Shown in pieces: positions 1 to 8,462 of a stretch of 64,000 nucleotides of DNA. Under the pieces are notes generated by a model. That model was not told the DNA's origin, searched no databases, and saw nothing but the letters and a program-made list of their open reading frames with translations. A program made the translations under genes and the position numbers. Position 1 is the stretch's first letter. Each line of letters starts with the position of its first letter. This DNA comes from Streptomyces sp. DG1A-41 (GTDB taxonomy: Bacteria; Actinomycetota; Actinomycetes; Streptomycetales; Streptomycetaceae): positions 6,223,001-6,287,000 of the forward strand of contig NZ_CP146350.1 of assembly GCF_037055355.1 (NCBI RefSeq). The letters run 5' to 3'.

Positions 1-32
1 AGGACTGGTCGTCGATGCCCGCCGCCGACTGA

Positions 33-50
33 ATGAGTACCCGTACTCAT
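33..50. promoter_or_regulatory. Palindromic operator-like site upstream of the SCO4225-type gene
   Basis: Perfect inverted repeat ATGAGTAC-CC-GTACTCAT. Palindromes of this form are typical binding sites of TetR-type repressors in Streptomyces. It lies about 65 bp before the preferred start at 115, which argues against the upstream ATG at 49 because that codon would overlap the site. The cognate regulator is not identifiable here and may lie left of the window. Confidence 0.5.
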
Positions 51-114
51 GCCTGAGCGCGCCCCCCGGTCCACCGTGGAGTTCACCGACCCGGACCGAC
101 CGAAGGAACCTCCG

Positions 115-873
115 ATGGTGAATGCCTCCCGTCCACGCCGCCTCCCGCGCCTGCGGCGGCTCCTGACGCTCGCCACGGACAACTGGCTCGCCCGGGGCTA
201 TCTGGCTGTCGTCGCCGCCTCCGTCCTGGTCATGCTCGTCTTCCCGGACAGCGGCTTCGCCCCGAGCCCCCTGATGCTCACCGCACCCCTCTCCTTCCTG
301 AGCGTGATCTTCCCCTTCGGTCCCGGCACCGGGGGTGGCGGGCCGGTCGAGGTGCTCGCCATCGGCTTCTGGGCCGTATGGCTCCTCCTGTGCGCCCTGG
401 TGAACGCCGCCGTCCTCGGTGCCGTCGCAGCGAGGCCCGCGACCGCCGTATCGCCCGGCGCCGGTGAGCCTCTCCCGCGTATCCCGGACCCGTCCGAGAA
501 GGAGGGGACGGACACGGCGCGTTCCGAGCGCCCCCGCCTGCAAAGAACTCGGGCCCTGCTGGCGCCCGCGGTGGACAACTGGCTCGCGCGGGGGTATCTC
601 GCCGTGGTCGCGGCTGCCTTGGGGTTCTTCCTGTGTGCCGCATTCGTGATGCAGGACCCGGGGTTCGCCGGGATCTGGCCGCTCATGGCCACGGCGCCGC
701 TCAGCATCCTCGCCATCGCGGTGGCGGTACCCGCCGAGTGGGCCTCCTCACTCTCCTGGCTGAGCCCGTTGGTCTTCTCCGCGGGTGCGGCCCTGTCCGG
801 GCTGTGCAACGCCGTGCTGCTCGGCCTGCTCGCACGCAGGCTTCGGACGCGGGAACAGCGCCCGGTCACCTGA
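115..873 (+). CDS. SCO4225-type membrane protein with two tandem homologous halves
   Basis: Membrane protein of about 252 aa built from two copies of one module. Each copy starts with the shared string DNWLARGYLAVVAA, followed by a hydrophobic segment, a short loop, an LMxTAPLS motif and a second hydrophobic segment, giving about four membrane segments. A charged, Pro-rich linker joins the halves. The start at ATG 115 follows GAAGGA at a good distance; an in-frame ATG at 49 would overlap the upstream palindrome. It matches the general pattern of the SCO4225 family of small Streptomyces membrane proteins, whose function is unknown. It lies outside the att repeats and so belongs to the chromosome. 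Confidence 0.75.
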   Translation: MVNASRPRRLPRLRRLLTLATDNWLARGYLAVVAASVLVMLVFPDSGFAPSPLMLTAPLSFLSVIFPFGPGTGGGGPVEVLAIGFWAVWLLLCALVNAAVLGAVAARPATAVSPGAGEPLPRIPDPSEKEGTDTARSERPRLQRTRALLAPAVDNWLARGYLAVVAAALGFFLCAAFVMQDPGFAGIWPLMATAPLSILAIAVAVPAEWASSLSWLSPLVFSAGAALSGLCNAVLLGLLARRLRTREQRPVT

Positions 874-1009
874 AGGAGGCGCCGGACCAGCCGGCCGGAC
901 CGCTGAGCGTGGGCGGAGGCCACACGGAAGCAGATGCTCGCCGACGGCCGGCCAAGCCGGGCGCGCACGTTCCGCTCGTGGGCGCAGGAGCACGCGGCCG
1001 AACACAGAA

Positions 1010-1039
1010 ACCCTGACCCGTATGCCGACAGGTCAGGGT
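1010..1039 (-). terminator. Hairpin just downstream of the original tRNA-Arg 3' end
   Basis: Inverted repeat ACCCTGACC / GGTCAGGGT with a 12-nt loop, 12 nt to the left of the oldest tRNA-3'-end repeat (1051-1093). The tRNA reads leftward, so this is the position of its native terminator before any integration. Different hairpins occupy the same place beside the copies at 21488 and 55170, as expected if each integrating element brought its own terminator. Confidence 0.5.
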
Positions 1040-1050
1040 CTTGATCCGAA

Positions 1051-1093
1051 GTGCCCCCGCCAGGATTCGGACCTGCGCACACGGCTCCGGAGG
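1051..1093 (-). repeat. Degenerate att remnant: 3' part of tRNA-Arg(CCG)
   Basis: 43 bp identical to the 3' half of the tRNA-Arg at 55172-55243 except for two substitutions (1060 and 1070). It stops within the anticodon arm. This is the outermost left copy of a three-copy series (1051, 21488, 55170), so it marks the chromosomal left end of the oldest integration in this tRNA gene. The substitutions suggest age compared with the perfect 47-bp pair to the right. Confidence 0.8.
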
Positions 1094-1208
1094 ACGAACC
1101 ATTCCCAGTCGTTCCCGCAGGTCAGAGCGTTCTCTGATGTCGCGTCGGCACTGCGGCCCCGTGCATGCCTCGCGATGGTGAAATGTGCGGTTTATCTGAA
1201 TTTGAGCG

Positions 1209-1545
1209 TCAGGCCTTGATGACGGTGGCGTGCGCTCCGCACAGGGCCCTGAGATCTTCCGGGTCCGAGGTGAGCACGGTGACTAACCCCGGGGCTGCGA
1301 GGGCGGTCGCGCTGAGCATGACGTCGACGGCGTGCTTGTGGCCGTGCAGGCCGGTATCGGTGAGCAGGGCGGCGGCGTGGCGCGCGAGTGCGTCGGTGAC
1401 CGGCTCCACGATGAGGCGGGACAGTGTCCACTCCAGGGCCGGGCGGTTGATGCGCGGGTGGACGCCGTCGACAGAGGTGAGCGCCGGGTCAGACCTGATC
1501 GCGGTGACCGGTCCGGCGCACAGCGCTGCCTCGGCACAGCGGTCA
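1209..1545 (-). pseudogene. 5'-truncated PIN-domain toxin (VapC-like) remnant
   Basis: The open frame ends in a typical PIN-domain C-terminus: LHGHKHAVDVM followed by a Thr-Ser-Asp-Pro-Glu-Asp segment and a VIK tail, as in VapC-type ribonucleases of Streptomyces. The frame can be read back to about 1545, but the N-terminal catalytic strand with the first Asp is absent and no start codon with a ribosome site precedes it. It runs into the 3' end of the next gene. A matching VapB antitoxin is not visible. Read as a broken toxin; a short ORF from GTG 1409 is possible but would lack the active site. Confidence 0.55.
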
Positions 1546-2337
1546 GGGCCGTGCCACGTCCTTGTGGGTCGCGGCCAGGTAGCCGACGAGGCCGAGGATC
1601 GCGACCGTCCAGCACAGTGTGACGGGCCCCAGGCCCAGCCCGAGGCCGCCGCGTCCGGTGGAGACCGCCATCCAGTCGGCGAAGGAGGCGCCGAGCGGCC
1701 GGGTCACCACGTAGGCGGACCAGAAGGCGGCGATGGCGCTGAGCCCCAGCCGCCGGTGGGCGACGACCGGGACGGCGATCACCACGGCGAACATGACGCC
1801 CGAACCGAGGTATCCCAGACCGGCGTTATTCGCGGTCAGGTCGCCCGCAGCCGTGCCGAGGGCGAAGGTCGCCAGCACGGTGGCCCAGTAGAACACCTCC
1901 CGGCGGCGCGTGCGGATGCTGTGGATGGACAGCGTCCGCTCGGCGGCGTACCAGACCCCGAACACGGCCGCGAGCGCGGCCAGGAACACCGGCGTGGACA
2001 CGGTGTACGGGACGCCGAGGCCGACGTGGAGCACGTCGGCGGCCATCGTCCCGAAAACGCTGACCATGACGATGGCTGTCCAGTAGATCCACGCCACGTA
2101 CTGGCGTGCGGAGAACTGGAGCGCGAGCGCGGCAGCCAGGGCGACGCCGCCGAGGGTCACGGCGGGTATCGGGCCGAGCAGGTGGGCGAGGTAGTCGGAG
2201 GCTGTCTCTCCCATTCCGGTGGTCAGGACTTTGATGACCCAGAACCAGGCGGTGACTTCGGGGACCTTGCTTGCCATCCGGCGGAGGGACGAGGGGAGTT
2301 GGGGCTGTCGCGGCTGCTGGAGCTGAGTCGTTGTCAT
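1543..2337 (-). CDS. COG4705-type polytopic membrane protein (copy 1)
   Basis: About 264 aa with roughly eight hydrophobic segments. Begins with a short polar tail, then KVPEVTAWFWVIKVLTTGMGET; the central region has a YAAERTLSIHSI motif and the C-terminus a YVVTRPLGASFADW motif. These motifs are shared with the protein at 7620-8462, so the two are paralogues. The family is annotated as an uncharacterised conserved membrane protein. Start at ATG 2337 is a choice; ATG 2355 is also possible and neither has a strong ribosome site. Confidence 0.75.
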   Translation of the reverse strand: MTTTQLQQPRQPQLPSSLRRMASKVPEVTAWFWVIKVLTTGMGETASDYLAHLLGPIPAVTLGGVALAAALALQFSARQYVAWIYWTAIVMVSVFGTMAADVLHVGLGVPYTVSTPVFLAALAAVFGVWYAAERTLSIHSIRTRRREVFYWATVLATFALGTAAGDLTANNAGLGYLGSGVMFAVVIAVPVVAHRRLGLSAIAAFWSAYVVTRPLGASFADWMAVSTGRGGLGLGLGPVTLCWTVAILGLVGYLAATHKDVARP

Positions 2338-2423
2338 GGGAGGGGACGATGGCATAACGGCATCATTTACCCAAGATGTCTTTACTGTTCCCTTTATGCC
2401 ACTCGCACGGTGCTTGCCCTTGG

Positions 2424-4196
2424 TCATGCGCCGTGGCTCGTTGTCGGCAGCGGGACGGGTGTGGTGGTGATGGTCATCGGCGTGCCGGAGACGGCGATCA
2501 GGTAGAGGTGGGGGTTCTTGCTGCCGGGCAGGGCGTGGAAGCCGCCGGGGGCCCTGAGGGTGTAGCGGGCGTGGGCGTGCGGGGTGAGGACGGACGGGCC
2601 GGAACTGGCGGTCCACCAGCCGGACGCTCCTTGGCCGGTGCGGGTGGCGAAGTGCGGGGCGATGGTGGTGCCGGTGGTGTTGACGGCCTCTACGGTGAGG
2701 CGGCTGATCCCCGGCCGGGACCGGTCGGCCACGGCCACCCGGTCGATGGTCAGGTGCAGTGGCGGTGGGCTGGCGGCGGCGATGCCGGTGCACAGGACGG
2801 CCGGGGCGAGCAGTCCGGCCGCCAGGGCGGTCTTGGCCCTGCGGCTGTTGATCCGGGGCAGCCGGGGCTGCCAGGCGGTGGCGAGCGCCGAGGCGGGCAC
2901 GGTGGCGGCGGCCGCCATCCACAGCGGCGTCATCATCAGGTAGTAGCCGTCCTGGGAGCGGGTGGCGAGGTAGAAGGCGCACCAGGGCAGCACGGTGACG
3001 GCGGGGCCGAGGCGGCGGACGAACAGCACGGTCGCGGCGAGCAGTCCGAGAAGGAGCAGGATGCCGGCGTAGGAGTAGTAGTCCAGCTGGCTGCTGCCGT
3101 CGGTGAAGTAGTAAGAGATGCCCATGGCGCCCTGCCCGTGCAGGATCGCCTTCTGTGTGAGCGGCAGCAGACTGCCGGACAGCCAGGCGCCCGGTGTCTG
3201 CGCGATGAAATACGTGTTGACCAGCAGCCACGCCATGGCGGCGGTGCCGGAGTACCGGGCGGCCACGGCCAGGGCCCGGCGGTTCCCGAGTTCACCTCGC
3301 CGTACGGCGTACACGCCCACGATCAGGAACGGCAGCAGGAACCAGGCGAGTTGCTGGGCGGCGCAGGCCAGCCCCAGGCACACCGCGCGCAGCACCCCGG
3401 CACGGCCCAGCCGTCCGCCCGCGCCGGTACGGTGCCAGCGGACGACGACCGGGACCAGCAGGGCGAGCGCCGTGATGGCCGGGTAGCCGTCGCGGGCGTA
3501 GGACGGCAGGAAGCCGAAGCCCAGGCACACGGCCGTGACCGACGGCCGCCACGGCGCCGGGACCAGCAGCCACAGCGTGACCGAACCGGCGATCAGTGCC
3601 CCGGTCGTCACCAGCGTCGCCGCGGCCGTCGAGTGCAGGACGGCGTGAACGGGAGCGGCTAGCAGCGCCGTCAGTGGCGGATAGCCGTACGTGTAGTCGG
3701 CCCCGCCCGACATCGTCTTGGTGATGCCGACGCGCGGTGTGCCGAACAGCCAGGGCCAGGGCTGACCGTAGACCGGGTGCCCGTGCAGGATCTCGCTCGC
3801 GGCCTGGGCCGTCAGCACGCCCTCGTCGGTGCCCGCGTGGTTCAGCCAGAACCCGCACACGACGAGCGTGACCGCCAGGGCGAGTACGCCCAGGTCCACC
3901 CGGGCCAGCGTCCTTCGGCGCCGCACGGCGAGGGCGAGGACCCCGGCGGCGAGGATGCCGGCGTAACAGACGGAGATGACGGCGGCGACGGGCGGCGCGG
4001 AGGCCATCGCGGTGGTCCAGGCGGACCGGGTGCCTATGAACAGGCTGATCGTGGCCGTCAGTGTCAGGCCGCGGTGCCACTGCGGCGGTGCGGCGTCCGG
4101 CAGGCGGCGAGCGGTCGGCGCGGTCGGCGGTTCCGGCGGCGCCAGTGGCAGCACCGGTGAGCTGCCGCCCGAGCCGGCGCGCGGATGGTCGTCCAT
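2424..4196 (-). CDS. GT-C-type polytopic membrane glycosyltransferase
   Basis: 590-aa integral membrane protein. A Pro-rich cytoplasmic N-terminus of about 40 residues is followed by about ten membrane segments and a C-terminal extracytoplasmic beta-rich domain. The loop after the second membrane segment has an Asp-Glu pair (AGTDEGVL) and a TYGYPPL motif, the arrangement of GT-C polyprenyl-phosphate-sugar transferases. Start ATG 4196 is preceded by GAAGGGGAA. A polyprenol-phosphate mannose synthase remnant lies divergently beside it (4298), which would once have supplied the sugar donor. A BlaI-type operator lies between them, so it is probably controlled by the BlaI repressor at 5998-6420. 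Confidence 0.65.
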   Translation of the reverse strand: MDDHPRAGSGGSSPVLPLAPPEPPTAPTARRLPDAAPPQWHRGLTLTATISLFIGTRSAWTTAMASAPPVAAVISVCYAGILAAGVLALAVRRRRTLARVDLGVLALAVTLVVCGFWLNHAGTDEGVLTAQAASEILHGHPVYGQPWPWLFGTPRVGITKTMSGGADYTYGYPPLTALLAAPVHAVLHSTAAATLVTTGALIAGSVTLWLLVPAPWRPSVTAVCLGFGFLPSYARDGYPAITALALLVPVVVRWHRTGAGGRLGRAGVLRAVCLGLACAAQQLAWFLLPFLIVGVYAVRRGELGNRRALAVAARYSGTAAMAWLLVNTYFIAQTPGAWLSGSLLPLTQKAILHGQGAMGISYYFTDGSSQLDYYSYAGILLLLGLLAATVLFVRRLGPAVTVLPWCAFYLATRSQDGYYLMMTPLWMAAAATVPASALATAWQPRLPRINSRRAKTALAAGLLAPAVLCTGIAAASPPPLHLTIDRVAVADRSRPGISRLTVEAVNTTGTTIAPHFATRTGQGASGWWTASSGPSVLTPHAHARYTLRAPGGFHALPGSKNPHLYLIAVSGTPMTITTTPVPLPTTSHGA

Positions 4197-4234
4197 GCGG
4201 CTTTCCCCTTCTGGTGGAACCCGGCGATTACCTA

Positions 4235-4247
4235 CTACATCTCGTAG
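4235..4247. promoter_or_regulatory. BlaI/MecI-type operator between divergent glycosyltransferase genes
   Basis: CTACA-TCT-CGTAG, a near-perfect palindrome matching the BlaI box CTACA-N3-TGTAG at 6503-6515 upstream of the blaI-like gene. It sits in the divergent promoter region of the membrane glycosyltransferase (minus) and the broken mannose synthase gene (plus). One arm carries one mismatch. Confidence 0.6.
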
Positions 4248-4297
4248 AGGAGAGATCGCCGACGGCGGTTCCACCCGACGGAAAGGGCACAGTCCAT

Positions 4298-4570
4298 ATG
4301 AGCAAGGACACCGGTGAGGCCCGCATCCTGGTCGTCGTCCCCACGTACAACGAGGTGGCAACATCGCCACCGTGGCGAGCGGGCCGCGCTCGGCCGTCCC
4401 CGACGCACACGTGCTGATCGCCGACGGCAACAGCCCGGACAACACCGGCAAGATCGCCGACGAGATGGCCGAGGGGGACGACCCCGTCCACGTCCTGCAC
4501 CGTCCGGGCGGGCAAGGGCTGGGCGCCGCCCACCTGGCGGGCTTCCGCTGGGGCATGGAGCGCATTGCCG
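4298..4570 (+). pseudogene. Broken polyprenol-monophosphomannose synthase gene (GT2)
   Basis: Starts ATG at 4298 with VVVPTYNE, the signature start of dolichol/polyprenol-phosphate mannosyltransferases. A frameshift around 4355-4365 moves the reading frame; the sequence then continues as DAHVLIADGNSPDNTGKIA and ends GLGAAHLAGFRWGMERIAA. These are the nucleotide-sugar-binding and Asp-containing motifs of the family. About 90 of some 250 residues remain before a transposase fragment cuts it off at about 4565. The functional enzyme would make polyprenyl-phosphate mannose for the neighbouring GT-C protein. Confidence 0.75.
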
Positions 4571-4892
4571 CGGTTCGGCTGCTCCTGCCAGGCGATCGCT
4601 GACACGACCTGCTCGGCGATCACCATCCGCAACCGCCGTGACGAGTGGATCGGCCTCGGCCTCTTCGTCCGGTTCAAGCAGATCGCACTGGAGTCCTATG
4701 ACCGGATCGTCGGGCTCGTGCTCGACCAGATCGCCGTCGACGGGGCCATCGCCAAGGCCCCCGGCGGCGGCGAGGTCGCTGGCCGCTCATCGGTCGACCG
4801 CGGCAAACAGGGCCTGAAACGCTCGGGCATGACGGATGGTTACGGAATCCCGCTCGCAGGGTCCTTGCCGGAGCGAACCGCCACGACTCGGG
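4565..4892 (+). pseudogene. IS5-like transposase fragment
   Basis: Reads RRDEWIGLGLFVRFKQIALE, then a first catalytic-Asp region QIAVDGAIAKAPGGGE, then VDRGKQGLKRSGM and GYGIPL. This is the N-terminal and D1 region of IS5-type transposases of Streptomyces. It lacks a start, the second Asp and the Glu, and runs out of frame near 4890. It truncates the mannose synthase gene on its left. A related but more decayed fragment lies at 16990-17155. Confidence 0.7.
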
Positions 4893-5993
4893 TCAGTCCT
4901 GCTCGGCGGGGCGGCTGTCGGCTGTCTGGCCGGCGTGTGGCACAGATGGCTGCTGCCCAGGCAGGGTGTGGCGCCCCTGCTCGCGTGCTTCGAGCCGGTC
5001 ACGGTCGCAGCGGACGCCGGGCCCGTGTCCGAGCGGCAGATGGTCGGCTGACGCCGCCTCGGTCCGCGGGGCGTTCGTCGTCGCACAGGCCGCACGCTGG
5101 GCGCTGTCGAGCAGTTGCTCGCTGTCGGAGGCGGCGTTGGCCAGGCTCGCGCAGCAGAGTGCGAGCAGGAGTCCGCCCGCGACGAAGGGCAGTGCCCGGT
5201 GCCGGGGCGGCGGTGCGAGCAGGGCCCGTACCCGCTGCGGCACCTCGCCGCCGGTCGCCGCCAGCGCGGCGCCGCGGGACGAGTCGGCGGCGGAGGCGAG
5301 GGCGGCCCGGGCCACTGCGCGCGCGACCACCGTACGGTCGCCGACACGTGCCGCGGCATCCTCGTCGGCCCAGCGCTCCAGAACGAATCCCCCCGCGCGC
5401 GCCAGTGGGCGCAGCAGGGGGCTCACGGCTGCCGCGAGCCGCCAGACGGTCTGGAAGACGTGGTGCCCGCCATGCAGGTGGGCCCTCTCGTGGGCCAGGA
5501 GGGCCTCACGTTCGCCATCGGCCAGGCAGCGCAGCATGCCCCGGGACACCACGATCCGCCCCGGCGCGCCGGGCAGCGCGAAGGCAAGCGGCGACTCGTC
5601 GTCTATGACGGCCAGTTCCGTCTCGCCGGGCAGCCGCGCGCACTCCCGCCGGGACCGGACGACGTGGCGGGCCTGGCGCACTGCGGCGACACCCAGGGCC
5701 GCGCAAGCGGTGACCAGGACGAAGGCGCTGCCCACCGCGACGACTAGGTGCACCGGGTCCTCGGCGCGCAGGGCCGACACCGACCACCGGCCCTCCTCGG
5801 CGACCTCGGGAATCTGTGCGAAGGCGGTGAACGCCAGCAGGGCCAGCGACCCCAGCCAGCCGACCGCCGTCACCAGCGCGGTGCAGGCCAGGGCCCAGGC
5901 GGCCGGGCGCGGTGCCAGCCGTCGCGCCGGCCGGGGCGCGAGCGCCGCCAGCAGGGCGGTGACCAGGAAGGGAACGTACACGTCGATCCGCAC
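4893..5993 (-). CDS. M56-family membrane metallopeptidase (BlaR1/MecR1-like), copy 1
   Basis: 366 aa. N-terminal half with about three membrane segments, then a cytoplasmic zinc-protease domain with HExxH at residues 168-172 (AHERAH), then a further membrane segment near residue 290. No penicillin-binding sensor domain is present, so it is the short actinobacterial form. Start GTG 5993 lies 5 nt after the blaI-like stop with a GAGGGG site. In BlaR/BlaI pairs the peptidase cleaves the repressor to induce target genes, which fits the blaI-M56 operon here. The C-terminal 60 residues after the last membrane segment are low complexity, and the stop abuts the transposase fragment, so the tail may be altered. 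Confidence 0.8.
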   Translation of the reverse strand: MRIDVYVPFLVTALLAALAPRPARRLAPRPAAWALACTALVTAVGWLGSLALLAFTAFAQIPEVAEEGRWSVSALRAEDPVHLVVAVGSAFVLVTACAALGVAAVRQARHVVRSRRECARLPGETELAVIDDESPLAFALPGAPGRIVVSRGMLRCLADGEREALLAHERAHLHGGHHVFQTVWRLAAAVSPLLRPLARAGGFVLERWADEDAAARVGDRTVVARAVARAALASAADSSRGAALAATGGEVPQRVRALLAPPPRHRALPFVAGGLLLALCCASLANAASDSEQLLDSAQRAACATTNAPRTEAASADHLPLGHGPGVRCDRDRLEAREQGRHTLPGQQPSVPHAGQTADSRPAEQD

Positions 5994-5997
5994 CGGC

Positions 5998-6420
5998 TCA
6001 CGGCCCCTCGGCCGCACGGTCATCATGCGCGTGCCCGGCCAGCAGCCGGTGCAGCACCTGTTCGTCCTGCTCGGACAGTTCCGAGACGAACCGGGCCAGC
6101 ACCGCCTCCCGGTCGGAGCCGTGCTCCAGCAGCGTGCGCATCTGCCCGGCGGTGTGGGACGCCTCGTCCCGGGCCGGTTCGTAGGCATAACCGCGCCCCT
6201 CGCGGTGCCGGACGAGCATGCCCTTGTCATACAGCCGCGACAGGATGGTCAGCACGGTCGTGTACGCCAGGCCCCCCGGCAGCCGCTCCATGACCTGCCT
6301 CGCCGTCAGCGGAGCGTCGGCCGCCCAGAGCGCCGCGAGCACGCTGTTCTCCAACTCCCCGCGCCCTCGCCTCCCGGATGACTCCCTGGATTCGTCGTGC
6401 TTCCCGTCGCGCACCGTCAT
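5998..6420 (-). CDS. BlaI/MecI/CopY-family transcriptional repressor, copy 1
   Basis: 140 aa with an N-terminal winged helix (residues 20-85): LENSVLAALWAADAPLTARQ, then LAYTTVLTILSRLYDKGML and the wing GRGYAYEP. The C-terminal helices (SDREAVLARFVSELSEQDE) are the dimerisation part. Member of the penicillinase-repressor family that binds CTACA-N-TGTAG palindromes. Two such boxes lie just upstream (6461-6515), suggesting autoregulation, and another lies at 4235. It forms an operon with the M56 peptidase. Confidence 0.9.
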   Translation of the reverse strand: MTVRDGKHDESRESSGRRGRGELENSVLAALWAADAPLTARQVMERLPGGLAYTTVLTILSRLYDKGMLVRHREGRGYAYEPARDEASHTAGQMRTLLEHGSDREAVLARFVSELSEQDEQVLHRLLAGHAHDDRAAEGP

Positions 6421-6460
6421 GCCCTTCCTCGGTTCCGCCTCTCAGGCTACCGCCGAGCTA

Positions 6461-6515
6461 CTACCGCATGTAGGAAGTATGCGAGTCGGGGCGAGCGATC
6501 TACTACAAGATGTAG
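6461..6515. promoter_or_regulatory. Two BlaI-type operators upstream of blaI copy 1
   Basis: CTACC-GCA-TGTAG at 6461-6473 and the perfect palindrome CTACA-AGA-TGTAG at 6503-6515. Both use a 3-nt spacer, the same as the site at 4235. Their centres are 42 bp apart, about four helical turns, so two dimers could bind on one face. They lie 40-95 nt before the blaI start and probably make the operon self-repressing. Confidence 0.65.
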
Positions 6516-6522
6516 AATTGCA

Positions 6523-7567
6523 TTTGCTCCAGCCACGCGAGCAGGAAGCATGCCCAAGTCGCACCTCGGCAGTACGGCGCACAGGGATGCGGCAGCGGCG
6601 ATCGCCGTCCCGCCCCTCGACGAGGGAAGGAGCAGCGCCTTCGGGCCGCGTCGCGGTCGCGGTGGTTGACCTGCGTTTTCGGCCCTGCGACGCGCGGCAG
6701 CGGCCCGACGCACGGGTCGGGTTCGGGTACCAACGCGTCGCTCGGCAGCGGCAGGTCACCGCCACGACCGCGAGCGCGCGCAGAACGGCCGGCCGCTTCC
6801 CTCTACAACCGTTCGCCGAAGACCCGCAGTTCGGCCAGGCGAGCCTCGGGGCGGCGCAGAGCAGAGGCCCGGCCGTGCAGAGGCCGGTGACGGTCCCGGT
6901 ACGCGCGGCCGCAGCCGCGACGGCGTACCGGCTGCCTCCAGGCGGAGGTATGCAGTGGTCGGCTGGGGCGGTGTGATGGTGGCCAAGACCTTGAACGTCC
7001 CGTTCGTCGGCGCGGAACGCCACGGCCCGCCCCCACGTGCCCGCACAGCGCGGTGGCTCGCGGGCCAGGGGTGGCCGACCCGGGTCGCCGGTGCCTTCAC
7101 CCTCGCCCAACTCGTCCTCGTCCGCCCCGCATGGGTCTCGGCTGGGATGAGACGGTGTACGTCGGCCAGGTCGGCTCCCAGGCTCCGGCGGCGTTCTTCA
7201 GCGCGCTCCCCTCCGCATCTCCCCGCAGGATTAGCAGTCCGGCCCCCTGCCGGGCCGCTGTCGTCACGTGGGTGGCGACGGTGACGTGAGCGGCGAGGGT
7301 CGCGAAACCGGTGAGCGTCTGCGCGACGGGGGCCACCTGCTCGGCCCAGCCCAGGTGCAGCAGGCCGCGAGAACTACGGAACCGGTCAGCGCGGTGTGGG
7401 CCGCTGTCGTCAACCGCTGGTGATCACGGTGACCGGCGGTGGCCGGTGGCGGGAGAAGAACGTGCATGTCCGCCAGGCAACCCGCGTCTGATAAGGCCCG
7501 TACCGCTCGCCGGATGAAGCTCCGGTGAAGGGGCCCTGTGACCCGCCCGGCGCCCGGAACGCGGCAG
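6523..7567. other. About 1 kb without an intact gene
   Basis: Open frames here are GC-driven shadows. The only recognisable coding trace is the membrane-protein fragment at about 7050-7330 listed separately. The sequence between 6523 and 7050 shows no motif I recognise. The high density of broken genes on both sides fits a decayed island. Confidence 0.5.
7050..7330 (+). pseudogene. Decayed 5' part of a membrane glycosyltransferase-like gene
   Basis: One frame reads TRVAGAFTLAQLVLV, and after a frame change near 7130 another reads MGLGWDETVYVGQVGSQAPA followed by AFFSA. This resembles the first membrane segment and the Asp-Glu loop of a GT-C-type Streptomyces membrane protein. No continuous frame exists and the rest of the gene is missing. 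Family assignment is tentative. Confidence 0.4.
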
Positions 7568-7596
7568 TCAGGACGGCAGTCAGGATGCGTTCAGGC
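7568..7596. promoter_or_regulatory. Tandem direct repeats, candidate response-regulator sites
   Basis: Three TCAGG(A/C) hexamers at 7568, 7580 and 7591, spaced 12 and 11 bp, that is one helical turn apart. OmpR-family regulators usually bind such direct repeats. The site is 24 bp before the COG4705-type gene, whose convergent neighbours encode an OmpR-type regulator and its kinase. Confidence 0.4.
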
Positions 7597-7619
7597 AGCC
7601 GATGGAACGGTCGGGCCTC

Positions 7620-8462
7620 ATGAGCTACGAGACATCCGAGACCTCGGAGATTCCCACGGCCGACACCACCACCTCGGCCCCCGCGAGTCAGCGGCTGCGC
7701 TGGAACAAGGTGCCCGAAGTCACCGTGTACTTCTGGGTGATCAAGGTGCTGTGCACAACGGTCGGCGAGACCGCGGCCGACATGCTGAACGAGAAGCTGG
7801 GCCTGGGCCTGACCGGTGTGTCGCTGCTGATGAGCGTGCTGCTGGCGGCGGTGCTGGTCTGGCAGTTCCGTACGACCGCCTACCGCGCCGGCGTGTACTG
7901 GCTGGCCGTGGCCCTGATCAGCGTCGTCGGCACCCTGATCAGCGACAACCTCACCGACAACCTCGGCGTCCCCCTGGAGTTGAGTACGACGGTGTTCGCG
8001 ATCGCCCTCGCGGTCGTGTTCGTCGTCTGGTACCGCCGTGAGCGGACGCTGTCCATTCACAGCATCGACACCCTGAGCCGTGAGTCCTTCTACTGGCTCG
8101 CGGTGCTGTTCACCTTCGCGCTCGGTACCGCGGCCGGTGACCTGGTCGCCGAGCGCATGTCGCTCGGCTACTGGGTGTCGGCCCTCCTGTTCGCCCTCGC
8201 GATCGCCGCGGTCGGCGTGGTGCACTTCGCGATGGGCTTCGACGCCGTGTGGAGCTTCTGGATCGCGTACGTTCTCACCCGGCCGCTGGGCGCCTCGGTG
8301 GGCGACTACCTCTCCCAGCCGACCGCCGATGGCGGCCTCGGCCTGGGCACGGTGGTCACCAGCGTGCTGTTCCTGTCGGTCATCCTCGGCCTCGTGGTGT
8401 TCCTGACGGTGACGCGGAAGGACGTCACCGGTCGGGACCGGGTCACCCTGCCGGCAGGCTGA
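7620..8462 (+). CDS. COG4705-type polytopic membrane protein (copy 2)
   Basis: 280 aa from ATG 7620 (an ATG at 7602 is in frame). After a Ser/Thr-rich tail it reads KVPEVTVYFWVIKVLCTTVGET, YRRERTLSIHSIDTLSRESF and IAYVLTRPLGASVGDYLSQP, matching the paralogue at 1543-2337. About eight membrane segments. Its 3' end overlaps by 20 nt the convergent histidine kinase gene. Such genes are often next to two-component systems, and the direct repeats before the start suggest it is a target of the regulator at 9807-10469. Molecular function unknown. Confidence 0.8.
   Translation: MSYETSETSEIPTADTTTSAPASQRLRWNKVPEVTVYFWVIKVLCTTVGETAADMLNEKLGLGLTGVSLLMSVLLAAVLVWQFRTTAYRAGVYWLAVALISVVGTLISDNLTDNLGVPLELSTTVFAIALAVVFVVWYRRERTLSIHSIDTLSRESFYWLAVLFTFALGTAAGDLVAERMSLGYWVSALLFALAIAAVGVVHFAMGFDAVWSFWIAYVLTRPLGASVGDYLSQPTADGGLGLGTVVTSVLFLSVILGLVVFLTVTRKDVTGRDRVTLPAG

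Noticed and set aside
1165..2505. 446-aa plus-strand open frame
   Set aside because: Antisense to the COG4705-type gene and the PIN remnant; composition is that of a GC-rich shadow (runs of Gly, Glu, Asp, His), no domain, no ribosome site.
2376..3662. 428-aa plus-strand open frame
   Set aside because: Shadow of the membrane glycosyltransferase on the opposite strand; Gly/Gln/His-rich low complexity.
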